This document shows, piece by piece, positions 1 through 8,674 of a stretch of DNA of 64,000 nt. This DNA comes from SAR86 cluster bacterium (lineage in GTDB: Bacteria > Pseudomonadota > Gammaproteobacteria > Magnimaribacterales > AG-339-G14): contig CP097974.1 of the NCBI GenBank assembly GCA_023703675.1, positions 147,288 through 211,287 on the forward strand, in the 5' to 3' direction. Numbering within the stretch: the stretch's first letter is position 1; every line of letters starts with the position of its first letter. The notes under the pieces are model-generated. The model ran no database searches, was not told the origin of the DNA, and was given only the letters and a program-made list of their open reading frames with translations. A program made the position numbers and the translations under genes.

Positions 1-500
1 TCATTAAAAATACTGACTATTTTATTAGCCAACTCTTCATTAGACATTGAATCTGAAAAAAATTCCATTTTCGCTATCTTTTTATATTTATTAATTCTCT
101 TGTCATAAAGTTTTTGAAGAATTTCTTTTGGATTAGATGAATTAAGCAAAGGTCTTTTATCTGAACCTTTAGTGTTCTTGAATTGGCTATCAACTTTACT
201 GTTTAAAAAGATCACATATTTTTCGTTCTTAAGTATATTAAGATTCTCTTCACTTTCTACTATCCCCCCTCCTGTGGAAACAATACAATTTTTTAATTCT
301 AAAGATTTCTTTAAATACTCTGTCTCTATACTTCTGAAGTAAGCTTCACCATTAATTTCAAAGATTTTCTTTATAGACAAGTTAAAATCTTTTTCAATTT
401 CCTTGTCCAAGTCAAATAGATCTTTATTTAACTCAGAACTTAAAATTTTTCCTATTTTTGATTTACCAGATCCCATCGGGCCAATTAGAAATATTTTCAT
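1..500 (-). CDS. aroK: Shikimate kinase, C-terminus cut by window edge
   Basis: This gene phosphorylates shikimate to shikimate 3-phosphate with ATP in the cytoplasmic aromatic amino acid pathway. Reading from the ATG at 500, the protein begins MKIFLIGPMGSGKSKIGK, a P-loop typical of the family. It then shows the DLDKEIE shikimate-binding region, an FRSIE segment, the STGGGIV motif and the RPLL lid segment. About 166 residues are visible and the frame is still open at base 1, close to the usual length of about 170, so only the last few residues are missing. It is divergent from mrcA with 51 bases between the starts. Identification is firm; the end lies outside the window. Confidence 0.95.
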   Translation of the reverse strand, partial: MKIFLIGPMGSGKSKIGKILSSELNKDLFDLDKEIEKDFNLSIKKIFEINGEAYFRSIETEYLKKSLELKNCIVSTGGGIVESEENLNILKNEKYVIFLNSKVDSQFKNTKGSDKRPLLNSSNPKEILQKLYDKRINKYKKIAKMEFFSDSMSNEELANKIVSIFN

Positions 501-551
501 TAAGCGCTCTTAAATATTAAAATACATTTTATCTTATTGCAGTCTTAGACA

Positions 552-2927
552 ATGTTTTTCAATAAATATTTTTTTTCATTATTAATTATTTTTTTGCTAC
601 CAATTCAATTTGGTCTGGGCCTATTCATTTATTTATCGCACGATCTCCCTTCGACTGCAGACGTTAGGAAAGTCGAATTACAAATTCCTTTAAAAATATT
701 TACATCTGATGGAAAGCTAATTGGAGAATATGGAGAAATACATCGTACAAAATTATCTTTCGATCAAATACCTGAAAATATAGTCAACGCTTTTTTAGCG
801 GCAGAGGACAGCGACTTTTTTTCTCACAGCGGTGTGGATTTTCTTAGCTTGTTAAGAGCAACCTATCAATTTGTGAAAGAAGGAGAAATTATTAGCGGTG
901 GGGGAACCATTACTATGCAAGTAGCAAGAAACTATGTGCTTACAAAAGAACAGACCTTTGAAAGAAAGTTAAAGGAAATTTTTATGGCTTTTAAATTGGA
1001 CTTATCTTTTACAAAAGAAGAAATTTTTGAGCTCTACGTAAATCAAATATTTTTAGGAAACCGTGCCTACGGCATAGCAGCCGCTTCTGAAATTTACTAC
1101 GGCAAGGACCTTAGCGATTTGTCAATTGCACAATCAGCTATGATAGCCAGTCTTCCAAAAGCCCCGTCCAGAATTAACCCTATCGCAAATCCTGAAAGAG
1201 CTCTACTAAGAAGAAATTGGGTTTTAAGTAGAATGGAATCATTAGGGTTCATTCAAGAAAAAGTTTTTGAGGAAGCTTTTAATGAGCCGATTTCTGCATC
1301 GTTTTATGGAATAGGTTCTGAAGTTGAGGCAGATTATTTGTCTGAACAAATTAGAAGATACATGATTGAAAACTATGGGCTTTCATCATACAAGGAAGGA
1401 TACAAAGTTTATTCTACAATCAGCTCTTCGAAACAATCGGCCGCGGTAAATTCTCTACGCAGGGGTATTGAAGAATACGAATTCAGGCATGGGTTTAGGA
1501 AACCTAATAATTTTAAGGAACTTATTCCTAAAGAGTTCAATCAAAGAAGTGATCTCTTTTATAGAATTGGCTACGACCCAAGAAATTTTAAGGACTCCTT
1601 TGGCCTTAAAAAGGATCTTCTTAACCCTTTGGACGATTTGCTCGACTTTCTGTCAGATCAGCCAAGATTTAATTCATTTGATCCTGTTTTAATTCTGTCG
1701 GTTGATTCATCAAAAATTTCAGTACTAAAAAGGAATTCAGAAATTGAAACAATTTATCTGAATAATCTAAGTTCAAATATTAGACCTAGAATTGATGAGA
1801 ATAAAAAAGGTAAAAACTTGACGAGTTTCTCAAGTTTTTTTGAAACAGGAGACTTAATTTGGTTCAAAGAAATTTCGGAAAAGACATTTGAGTTAGCCAT
1901 GCATCCAGAGGTTCAAAGCGCACTTGTGAGCATCGATCCAAATTCCGGGAAAATTTTGGCTTTAGTTGGCGGTTATAATTTTGATTCAAGTAAATTTAAT
2001 AGAGCCTTTCAGGCAAAACCTCAACTTGGGTCAAATTTTAAACCTTTTTTATATGCAGCAGCTTTCGAGAATGGTTACAGCCCGGCGACAGTTATTAATG
2101 ATGCTCCAATAGTTTTTGAGGATCAAAATTTAGAAGAATTTTGGAGGCCCAAAAATGCGAGCGGGAAATTTTATGGACCCACTAGACTGAGAGAAGCGCT
2201 TTTGCAGTCAAGAAATGTGGTCTCAGTAAGGCTTCTCAATGACTTAGGAATTTCAAAAGCAAAAAACTATTTAACTAGGTTTGGTTTTGAAAGAGACAGT
2301 TTGCCTGAAGACCTATCAATGGCTCTAGGATCCTATGGAATAAGTCCTTACAAGAATGCCGAATTTTTTTCAATTTTTGCAAATGGTGGAAAAAAAATAA
2401 AACCCTTTTTTATTGAAAGAATAATTGATAAAAATGGAAAAGAATTAATTCTAGAAAATGAAGATGTTTCTAAAGCTTCTATTGCTAGATGGTATGGAAA
2501 ACAAATTCCTAAAGAAGAGACTTATGCAATCGATCCAAGAGTTTCTTTTTTAGTTAATGATATTCTTCGTGAAGCAACTCAAAGAGGTACTGGAAAAGCT
2601 ATCAAAAAACTAGAGAGGGATGACTTCGCAGGAAAAACAGGTACCACAAACGATTCTGAAAGTGCTTGGTTCACTGGGTTCAATAATAAGATTTTAACAA
2701 CTGTTTGGTTTGGATACGATCAGCCTCGATCTCTTGGAAGAAACGAATATGGCAGTACAACCGCTCTGCCAATTTGGCTTAACTTTATGGAGGAAATAAT
2801 TGATACGATTGAATACTCGATTCCATCTGTTCCTTCAAATTTAATTGCTAAAAAAATAAATCCTTCGACGGGCAAGGAAGCTAATTCTTTGGACGATAAT
2901 GCCAGATTCGAATATTTTTTCGATTAA
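552..2927 (+). CDS. mrcA: Penicillin-binding protein 1A (class A, bifunctional)
   Basis: This inner-membrane enzyme polymerises lipid II and cross-links peptidoglycan. An N-terminal membrane anchor (about residues 8-28) is followed by a GT51 glycosyltransferase domain with the catalytic AAEDSDFF segment, the GGGTITMQVARN motif and the FLGNRAYGI region. The transpeptidase domain has the SxxK serine near residue 494 (GSNFKPF), an SRN motif and KTGTT near residues 695-699. The length of 791 residues is usual for PBP1A. Between the catalytic domains lies an OB-like insert as in gammaproteobacterial PBP1A. Its stop overlaps the stop of the convergent slmA by four bases, with no terminator between them. 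Confidence 0.95.
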   Translation: MFFNKYFFSLLIIFLLPIQFGLGLFIYLSHDLPSTADVRKVELQIPLKIFTSDGKLIGEYGEIHRTKLSFDQIPENIVNAFLAAEDSDFFSHSGVDFLSLLRATYQFVKEGEIISGGGTITMQVARNYVLTKEQTFERKLKEIFMAFKLDLSFTKEEIFELYVNQIFLGNRAYGIAAASEIYYGKDLSDLSIAQSAMIASLPKAPSRINPIANPERALLRRNWVLSRMESLGFIQEKVFEEAFNEPISASFYGIGSEVEADYLSEQIRRYMIENYGLSSYKEGYKVYSTISSSKQSAAVNSLRRGIEEYEFRHGFRKPNNFKELIPKEFNQRSDLFYRIGYDPRNFKDSFGLKKDLLNPLDDLLDFLSDQPRFNSFDPVLILSVDSSKISVLKRNSEIETIYLNNLSSNIRPRIDENKKGKNLTSFSSFFETGDLIWFKEISEKTFELAMHPEVQSALVSIDPNSGKILALVGGYNFDSSKFNRAFQAKPQLGSNFKPFLYAAAFENGYSPATVINDAPIVFEDQNLEEFWRPKNASGKFYGPTRLREALLQSRNVVSVRLLNDLGISKAKNYLTRFGFERDSLPEDLSMALGSYGISPYKNAEFFSIFANGGKKIKPFFIERIIDKNGKELILENEDVSKASIARWYGKQIPKEETYAIDPRVSFLVNDILREATQRGTGKAIKKLERDDFAGKTGTTNDSESAWFTGFNNKILTTVWFGYDQPRSLGRNEYGSTTALPIWLNFMEEIIDTIEYSIPSVPSNLIAKKINPSTGKEANSLDDNARFEYFFD

Positions 2928-3508
2928 ACAAAAATAGAATCTTTAAGCAAGTTCCAGTGTGCTTGCCAGTCGGTAAGAGAATTTTTTTTAAAGTTGCTTC
3001 GAGTAAATGCTTGAATTTGCCCTTCCATGCAGGACATCAATAAATCAGCAGAACTAGAAGAATTAATTTTAAGTTTCTTTTTTGTTTCTCTTTCATAAGA
3101 TTGGAAAGATTGTTTTATTTCTACATTTAAACGTTCAAAAATTAGAGAAATTTTATCGTCTATTTTTGCTTCAGCCGCTGTAAGAGCTTGCTTGTTTAAA
3201 ATTTTTGCAAAACCTTTATTTGTTTCACAAAATGAAAGAATTAGAGAAACTATTAGACCAGGTACTTCTTCGGAGGGATGATTTGAACGGATGCTTTCTA
3301 TTCTTGGAAAAATATTGGATTCAAAAAAAATAACCATTTCTTCATAAATTTTTCTTTTGCTAGGGAAATGCCTGTAAATTGCAGCTTCTGTAATTTCAGT
3401 CCTTCTGGCTAATTCGGCAGTAGTGATTTTAACTGGTTCTTTTTCCTCGAGCATTCGGGCAAGAGTTTGCATGATTTGAGTTTTTCTGGAAACTTTATCT
3501 TCAGCCAT
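2924..3508 (-). CDS. slmA: TetR-family nucleoid occlusion factor SlmA
   Basis: SlmA binds specific DNA sites and blocks FtsZ assembly over the nucleoid. The 194-residue protein has an N-terminal TetR helix-turn-helix (ITTAELARRTEITEAAIYRHFPSKRKIYEEM) that resembles the E. coli SlmA segment [24 protein letters not shown]. Its C-terminal half is all-helical and ends in TDWQAHWNLL, comparable with the family's terminal DARWPLI. It lies directly after argB (stop of argB at 3509), an arrangement familiar from Pseudomonas-type genomes. The family assignment is secure. The SlmA assignment rests on length, the helix-turn-helix match and the neighbourhood. Confidence 0.85.
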   Translation of the reverse strand: MAEDKVSRKTQIMQTLARMLEEKEPVKITTAELARRTEITEAAIYRHFPSKRKIYEEMVIFFESNIFPRIESIRSNHPSEEVPGLIVSLILSFCETNKGFAKILNKQALTAAEAKIDDKISLIFERLNVEIKQSFQSYERETKKKLKINSSSSADLLMSCMEGQIQAFTRSNFKKNSLTDWQAHWNLLKDSIFV

Positions 3509-4369
3509 CTATCTATTTATTAAAGTGCCAACACCTTTCTGAGTTAATATCTCCAACAATACAGCATGAGGAACTCTCCCATCAACTATGTGCGCATAAT
3601 TTACCCCATTGTTTAATGCTTCTATTGCGGCTTTTAACTTTGGGACCATCCCTCCGCTAATTATTTTTTTATTTCTCAGCAATTTTTTTGATTCTTTTAA
3701 ACTTATTTCGGAAATTTTTTTACCATTTGAATTATTGATGCCATGGACATCAGTCAGAAGAATAATTTTTTCTGCTTTTATTGATGCGGCAACAAAGCAT
3801 GCAACGTCGTCTGCATTAATATTGAGCGGTGTTTTTTTTCTACTCCATCCTATAGGCGAAATTATTGGAATTTGTTTACTGGATAAGACTTCTAGGAGTT
3901 TGGATTTATCTATCTTCTTAACGCTTCCTACCTCGCCAAGTTTTTTATTTTTTTGTTTTTCTGCAGAAATAAAGTTTAATTTCTTACCAGCAAATGATTT
4001 TCCAAATCCTCCCCAAGAATCAATAAGATTCTTTATGTCCTTATTGATTTCATTATCTAAAGTAATTTGGATTATTTTTATCATTTCTTGAGAAGTAACT
4101 CTTAAGCCTTCATGGAATTCGTAATTAATTTTCTTATTTTTTAATGCCTTTCCTATTTGAGGTCCCCCTCCATGGACAATTACAGGATTAATGCCAACGG
4201 CTTTCATTAAAACTATATCTCTTGAAAAACTTTTTCTTAAAAAACTGTTTTGCATTGCGCTTCCACCATATTTGATCACAATATTTTTTCCAGAGAATTT
4301 TTGAATAAATGGTAAGGCCTCAGTCAGAACTTTAGATGTATTGATCGCGTTTTTTCTTAAAATACTCAT
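3509..4369 (-). CDS. argB: Acetylglutamate kinase
   Basis: ArgB phosphorylates N-acetyl-L-glutamate in the second step of arginine synthesis. Visible family motifs are VIKYGGSAM near the N-terminus, VIVHGGGPQIG, NINADDVACFVAASIKAEKIILLTDV and the C-terminal GGMVPKLKAAIEAL. The ATG at 4369 gives a protein starting MSILRKNAINTSKVL, which aligns with the start of pseudomonad ArgB. A GTG eight codons upstream (4393) would overlap algC by 17 bases, so I prefer the ATG. That gives 286 residues. The gene sits between algC upstream and slmA downstream, all in one orientation, and is probably cotranscribed with them. Confidence 0.95.
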   Translation of the reverse strand: MSILRKNAINTSKVLTEALPFIQKFSGKNIVIKYGGSAMQNSFLRKSFSRDIVLMKAVGINPVIVHGGGPQIGKALKNKKINYEFHEGLRVTSQEMIKIIQITLDNEINKDIKNLIDSWGGFGKSFAGKKLNFISAEKQKNKKLGEVGSVKKIDKSKLLEVLSSKQIPIISPIGWSRKKTPLNINADDVACFVAASIKAEKIILLTDVHGINNSNGKKISEISLKESKKLLRNKKIISGGMVPKLKAAIEALNNGVNYAHIVDGRVPHAVLLEILTQKGVGTLINR

Positions 4370-4376
4370 GTTTAAT

Positions 4377-5744
4377 TCAAAATTTAAGTCCACTATTGAT
4401 TTTGAACAACTCTTTTTGAAAAAGTTCTTTTATCGATTTTAGCTCCTTATTTGTCTCAGCTTCAAACCTAAGCACCAAGCTTGGAGTTGTGTTTGAAGCT
4501 CGTATTAATCCCCATGATCTAGGACCTTCAAGTCGCAAACCATCAATAGTAATTGCGTTGAATCCTTCGGGTTTAAAATTACTTTTTAATTCATTTATCA
4601 CTTCAAATTTATATTTGTCATCGGTAGAAATTTTAATTTCAGGAGTATTGAACATATTTGGAAATTCATTGAAAATTTCATGAGTTGTTTTCTGTTGATT
4701 AGATAGAATTTCTAAAAGTTTTAAGCCTGAAAAAATTCCATCATCAAAACCATACCAATCTTCATTATAAAAAATATGCCCACTCATTTCCCCTCCTAAA
4801 GCGGCATTATTTTTTTTTATTTCGGACTTAATAAAGGAGTGACCGGTTTTTGTCATGATTGGGACGCCTTTATGTTTCTCAATTGTTCGTTTGAGTTGAT
4901 TGGAACACTTAACGTCAAACACAATTTTTGATTCTTTATATTTTTCCAAGATATCTTTTGACATTAAAGAGAGATAGCGATCAGGGTAGATAATTTCACC
5001 ATCACTATCAACAACACCGAGTCTGTCACCATCTCCATCAAGAGCGATGCCAATATCTGCTTTATGCAATTTAACAGCTTTAATTAGGTCCGATAAATTT
5101 TCAGGGTCACTTGGATCGGGATGGTGATTGGGAAAACTTCCATCAACTTCACAAAATAATTCTATAAGTTCATCAGAAAATTTTTTAAATATAGTTGGAC
5201 CTAAAACTGATCCCGCCCCATTTCCGCAATCTAAAACTACTTTTAATTTTTTCCTTAAGATAATTTTTTCATTCAGCTCTTGGATGTATTTTTGATCGAA
5301 GGATTGATTCGATAATTTTCCTTTGCCCGTTAAAAAATTATCTTCTTCAATTCTTTTTTTTAACAAAAGAATTTCTTTCTCTTTGAGAGAGCTTCTATCC
5401 AAGACAATTTTAAACCCGTTATAGTTTTTAGGATTATGGCTTCCAGTTACCATGACACCATTTACGGTATTACCTTTAAAAGTTGCAAAATACAAAAGCG
5501 GGGTGTGAACCATTCCAATATCAATCACATTGCATCCTGTTTTTAAGATGCCTTGAATTAAATAATCGCTGATTTCTTTTCCTGAAAGTCTGCCATCTCT
5601 TCCGATATAGATATCTTTAGCATTTCTTCCTAATACTTCGCTTCCGATAGCTTTACCTATATTTTCAACAAGCTTTGGCGTCAATTCTTCATCGACGATA
5701 CCTCTAATATCATAAGCTCTAAATACTTCAGAATTCACTTTCAT
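4377..5744 (-). CDS. algC: Phosphomannomutase/phosphoglucomutase
   Basis: This enzyme interconverts hexose 1- and 6-phosphates to feed LPS and polysaccharide precursors. The 455-residue protein belongs to the alpha-D-phosphohexomutase family. The catalytic phosphoserine lies in TGSHNP (Ser102), the magnesium loop is DGDGDR, and the sugar-binding GEMSGHIFY loop and a C-terminal phosphate-binding RASNTTPSLVLRFE motif are present. A GGGAGA Shine-Dalgarno lies about 8 bases before the ATG. It is divergent from ilvE across 42 bases and leads into argB. Family members often act on both mannose and glucose phosphates, so substrate preference cannot be read from sequence alone. Confidence 0.92.
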   Translation of the reverse strand: MKVNSEVFRAYDIRGIVDEELTPKLVENIGKAIGSEVLGRNAKDIYIGRDGRLSGKEISDYLIQGILKTGCNVIDIGMVHTPLLYFATFKGNTVNGVMVTGSHNPKNYNGFKIVLDRSSLKEKEILLLKKRIEEDNFLTGKGKLSNQSFDQKYIQELNEKIILRKKLKVVLDCGNGAGSVLGPTIFKKFSDELIELFCEVDGSFPNHHPDPSDPENLSDLIKAVKLHKADIGIALDGDGDRLGVVDSDGEIIYPDRYLSLMSKDILEKYKESKIVFDVKCSNQLKRTIEKHKGVPIMTKTGHSFIKSEIKKNNAALGGEMSGHIFYNEDWYGFDDGIFSGLKLLEILSNQQKTTHEIFNEFPNMFNTPEIKISTDDKYKFEVINELKSNFKPEGFNAITIDGLRLEGPRSWGLIRASNTTPSLVLRFEAETNKELKSIKELFQKELFKINSGLKF

Positions 5745-5786
5745 ATAAGATTCTCCCGCTTATAATGATTCTCTTAAAAAAGATTT
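5745..5786. promoter_or_regulatory. Divergent algC/ilvE promoter region
   Basis: These 42 bases separate two divergent starts. A TATAAT hexamer at 5761-5766 faces ilvE with a CTTTCA candidate -35 at 5738-5743. The same AT-rich core read on the other strand gives TTATAA towards algC, followed by a GGGAGA ribosome binding site. The two promoters would overlap. Transcription start positions are inferred only. Confidence 0.5.
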
Positions 5787-6710
5787 ATGACTGATTTTGA
5801 AACTAAAGATGGATTCATATGGATGGATGGAGAATTTGTCGAATGGGCTGAAGCAAAAATACATGTTTTGACACATACTTTACATTATGGGCTTGGTGTT
5901 TTTGAAGGGGTAAGAGCTTATTTAACTGATGAAGGCACCAAAATATTCAGACTAGAAGACCATACCAACCGTTTATTTGAGTCTGCTCAAGCCGTTAACA
6001 TGCAAATTCCCTTCTCGAAGAGTGAAATAAATAATGCCCAAAAAGAAATTTTCATTAAGAATAATCTCAAAGAAGGATACATTCGTCCGATGTGTTTTTA
6101 TGGACCTCAAGGAATGGGCTTGAGAGCTGATAACTTGAAAACGCACTGCATCGTTGCTGCTTGGGAATGGCCAAGTTATATGTCTCCTGAGGCATTTGAA
6201 GAGGGTATAAAAATTAAAATTTCTTCTTTCAAAAGACAAACTAATAATCTTGTATCTAGATCAAAAGTAAATGGCAATTACGTTACATCAATTATGGCTT
6301 TACAGGAGGCTTTGCAAGAGGGTTATGACGAAGCTTTGCTTTTGGATGACGAAGGCAATATCTCTGAAGGATCTGGGGAAAACCTTTTCCTGATAAAAAA
6401 TGGTGAAGTTTTTACCCCAGATTTAGATGCATCACTAGATGGAATCACCCGAAAGAGTATTATCAGCCTAGCCGAAGAAGATGGACTGAAAGTAAATATA
6501 AAAAAAATCTCTTTGGGAGAAATTCTTCAAGCAGATGAACTATTTTTTACTGGAACAGCTGCTGAAGTGGTTCCAATAAAATCGGTTGACCAAAGTCTTA
6601 TCGCCGACGGTAAGAGAGGAAGAATTACCACTATTCTTCAACGAAAATATTTTGATCAAGTTCGCGGAAAAAGAACAACTTTTTCTGAATGGCTCACCCC
6701 AATAAGTTAA
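5787..6710 (+). CDS. ilvE: Branched-chain amino acid aminotransferase
   Basis: IlvE transfers the amino group between glutamate and the keto acids of leucine, isoleucine and valine using PLP. The 307-residue class IV aminotransferase shows HTLHYGLGVFEGVRAY near the N-terminus, the PLP lysine at Lys160 in SRSKVNGNYV, EALLLDDEGNISEGSGENLF, and LDGITRKSI. A TATAAT box at 5761-5766 is 20 bases upstream of the ATG in the short divergent gap with algC. The downstream glycosyltransferase starts 17 bases after the stop. Length and motifs match the family. Confidence 0.95.
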   Translation: MTDFETKDGFIWMDGEFVEWAEAKIHVLTHTLHYGLGVFEGVRAYLTDEGTKIFRLEDHTNRLFESAQAVNMQIPFSKSEINNAQKEIFIKNNLKEGYIRPMCFYGPQGMGLRADNLKTHCIVAAWEWPSYMSPEAFEEGIKIKISSFKRQTNNLVSRSKVNGNYVTSIMALQEALQEGYDEALLLDDEGNISEGSGENLFLIKNGEVFTPDLDASLDGITRKSIISLAEEDGLKVNIKKISLGEILQADELFFTGTAAEVVPIKSVDQSLIADGKRGRITTILQRKYFDQVRGKRTTFSEWLTPIS

Positions 6711-6727
6711 ATCCATAAATTATTTTA

Positions 6728-7963
6728 ATGTCTAATTTGAAAGTAGCTTTGCTTAGTTACAGAAGTAATCCTTTTTCTGGAGGACAAGGAATTTATGTCA
6801 AATATTTAAGCAGGTCCCTTGTAAAGCTTGGGCATGAGGTGACTGTATTTTCAGGCCCTCCTTATCCAGATTTAGATTCAAGAGTTAAGTTAGTAAAGGT
6901 GCCAAGCCTTGATTTATACAGTAAAAAAAATAAATTCTCAGAAGTCTCAATAAAAGAATTGAGAAATCTTCTTAATTTTTATGAATGGATCAGTATTAAC
7001 TCTGGAGGATTTTCTGAACCTTACACATTCGGAAAGAGAATAAAAAAACTTCTGAAGAATAAATTAAATGAATTTGATGTGATTCATGACAATCAAAGCT
7101 TATGTTACGAACTTTTATATTTTCAAAAAAAAATTCCTTTGGTCACGACTATTCACCATCCAATTTCTAAGGATCTTAAATATGAATTAAAAAGTATTAA
7201 ATCTATTTTCTTAAAACTTTTAAAAATTAGATGGCATTCATTTTTATGGATGCAGACTTTTGTTGCGAAACGCTTAAAGAATATTATTGCAGTTTCGTCT
7301 TCTTCAAAGAAAGATATACATGAAGATTTTAAGGTAGATTTGAATAGAATTTCGGTCATTCTTAATGGCATAGATAACGAAATTTTTTTTCCTCAAAACG
7401 ATAAGACTGTAACTAAGAGAATTGTTACGACAGCGAGTGCTGACGTTCCTTTAAAAGGTTTAGATTTTCTCTTGGATGCTTTTTCAAATTTATCTAAACA
7501 ATATTCAGATCTTGAGCTTCATGTTATTGGAGGTAAGAAAGAAGGCGGCCACACCCACAGGAAAATAATGGAATTAAATATAGAAAAAAAAGTTTTTTTT
7601 AATAATGATTTAACCTTTGATGAAGTAAGAGATGTCTATTGTTCTGCGGATTTAGTTGTCATTCCCTCTCTCTACGAAGGATTTGGATTTGCAGTAGGCG
7701 AAGCCATGGCATGTAATAAAGCAGTTGTTACAACAGATGGAGGAGCTATTCCTGAAGTAATTGGGGATTGTGGGATTGTCGTGAATACAGAAGATTCATT
7801 GCAACTAGAAGAAGGAATTAAAAAATTATTTAAAGATGAAGTGTTAAAATCTAAATTAGCAGACAAAGGTTACGAAAGGGCGGTTAGATTTCTAAATTGG
7901 GATATTGTTGCTTCCGAAGTTACTAAAGTGTACGAAGAGTCAATTAAATCTTTTAAAAAGTAA
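6728..7963 (+). CDS. GT4-family glycosyltransferase
   Basis: The 411-residue protein has the GT-B fold signature of GT4 glycosyltransferases. The N-terminal domain has a glycine-rich SGGQGIYVKYLSRSL acceptor-side loop. A VILNGIDNEIFFP linker leads to the C-terminal nucleotide-sugar domain, which has the EGFGFAVGEAMACNKAVVTTDGGAIPEV motif with the E-x7-E pair. No membrane segment is evident, so it is probably cytoplasmic or peripheral. The stop overlaps the next start (TAATG at 7961-7965), so it is translationally coupled to the methyltransferase that follows. Donor and acceptor are unknown. It may begin an accessory locus extending to about 11887. Confidence 0.85.
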   Translation: MSNLKVALLSYRSNPFSGGQGIYVKYLSRSLVKLGHEVTVFSGPPYPDLDSRVKLVKVPSLDLYSKKNKFSEVSIKELRNLLNFYEWISINSGGFSEPYTFGKRIKKLLKNKLNEFDVIHDNQSLCYELLYFQKKIPLVTTIHHPISKDLKYELKSIKSIFLKLLKIRWHSFLWMQTFVAKRLKNIIAVSSSSKKDIHEDFKVDLNRISVILNGIDNEIFFPQNDKTVTKRIVTTASADVPLKGLDFLLDAFSNLSKQYSDLELHVIGGKKEGGHTHRKIMELNIEKKVFFNNDLTFDEVRDVYCSADLVVIPSLYEGFGFAVGEAMACNKAVVTTDGGAIPEVIGDCGIVVNTEDSLQLEEGIKKLFKDEVLKSKLADKGYERAVRFLNWDIVASEVTKVYEESIKSFKK

Positions 7964-8673
7964 TGCAAACCATTCAATACAAAAATTTTATTTTTACACC
8001 AAATCAAAAGTTGCTTGATGTTGGGTGCGGTCAAGGTAGACATTCTTTCGGCGCCTATATGCATACAGACATAGAGGTGGTGGGAGTCGACATGGGTTTT
8101 CAGGATGTTTTAAAAGCGAAACAAAATTTTAACCAATTCAAGGAAAAAAATGATTCCAAGAGTTGTAATTTTTTTGTGACTAATGCTAAAAATTTGCCAT
8201 TTAAAAACAACGAATTTGACCACGTTGTTTGTTCAGAGGTTCTTGAACACATCATTGACTACGAAAGTGCTCTTAAAGAAATTAAGAGAGTTCTTAAACC
8301 CGGAGGAACATTTGCCTTGAGTGTTCCAAAATATTTTCCAGAATGGATTTGTTGGAAATTAAGTAAGGAATATCAAAATGAACCAGGCGGCCACGTAAGA
8401 ATTTTTAAATATAAAAAATTAAAAGAGGATGTTAAATCATTGGGTTTTGAATTTAAAAAAAGACATTGGGCTCATGCTTTGCACTCTCCGTACTGGTGGA
8501 TGCAATGTTTATTTTGGAACACCAAAGAAAAGTCTTTTTTGATAAAGTCTTATCATTCGTTTTTGGTTTGGGACATGACCAAAAATCCCTTGATAACAAA
8601 AATTTTGGAGTATTTTCTCCAACCTTTTATCGGCAAAAGCGTCGTAATGTATTTTGAAAATAAAGAGAATTAA
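7963..8673 (+). CDS. Class I SAM-dependent methyltransferase
   Basis: The 236-residue protein carries motif I LLDVGCGQGRHS, an acidic motif VVGVDMG, a NLPFKNNEFDHVVCSEVLEHI segment and LKPGGTFALSVP, which places it among Methyltransf_11-type enzymes. The C-terminal part is rich in Trp and Tyr (SPYWWMQCLFW), which could favour a hydrophobic substrate or membrane contact; that is inference. It overlaps the preceding glycosyltransferase by one base. The substrate is not recognisable. A glycolipid, isoprenoid or other lipid head group would suit the context. Confidence 0.85.
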   Translation: MQTIQYKNFIFTPNQKLLDVGCGQGRHSFGAYMHTDIEVVGVDMGFQDVLKAKQNFNQFKEKNDSKSCNFFVTNAKNLPFKNNEFDHVVCSEVLEHIIDYESALKEIKRVLKPGGTFALSVPKYFPEWICWKLSKEYQNEPGGHVRIFKYKKLKEDVKSLGFEFKKRHWAHALHSPYWWMQCLFWNTKEKSFLIKSYHSFLVWDMTKNPLITKILEYFLQPFIGKSVVMYFENKEN

Positions 8674-8674
8674 T

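Noticed and set aside
1-4. Start of aroB overlapping aroK
   Set aside because: An ATG on the minus strand at positions 4-2 is suggestive given the usual aroK-aroB order, but only four bases are visible.
3609-4091. 160-residue open frame opposite argB
   Set aside because: It lies wholly antisense to a canonical argB, its hydrophobic composition mirrors the complementary codons, and it has no ribosome binding site. The same reasoning removes similar frames opposite other genes, such as 14082-14447 and 61080-61544.
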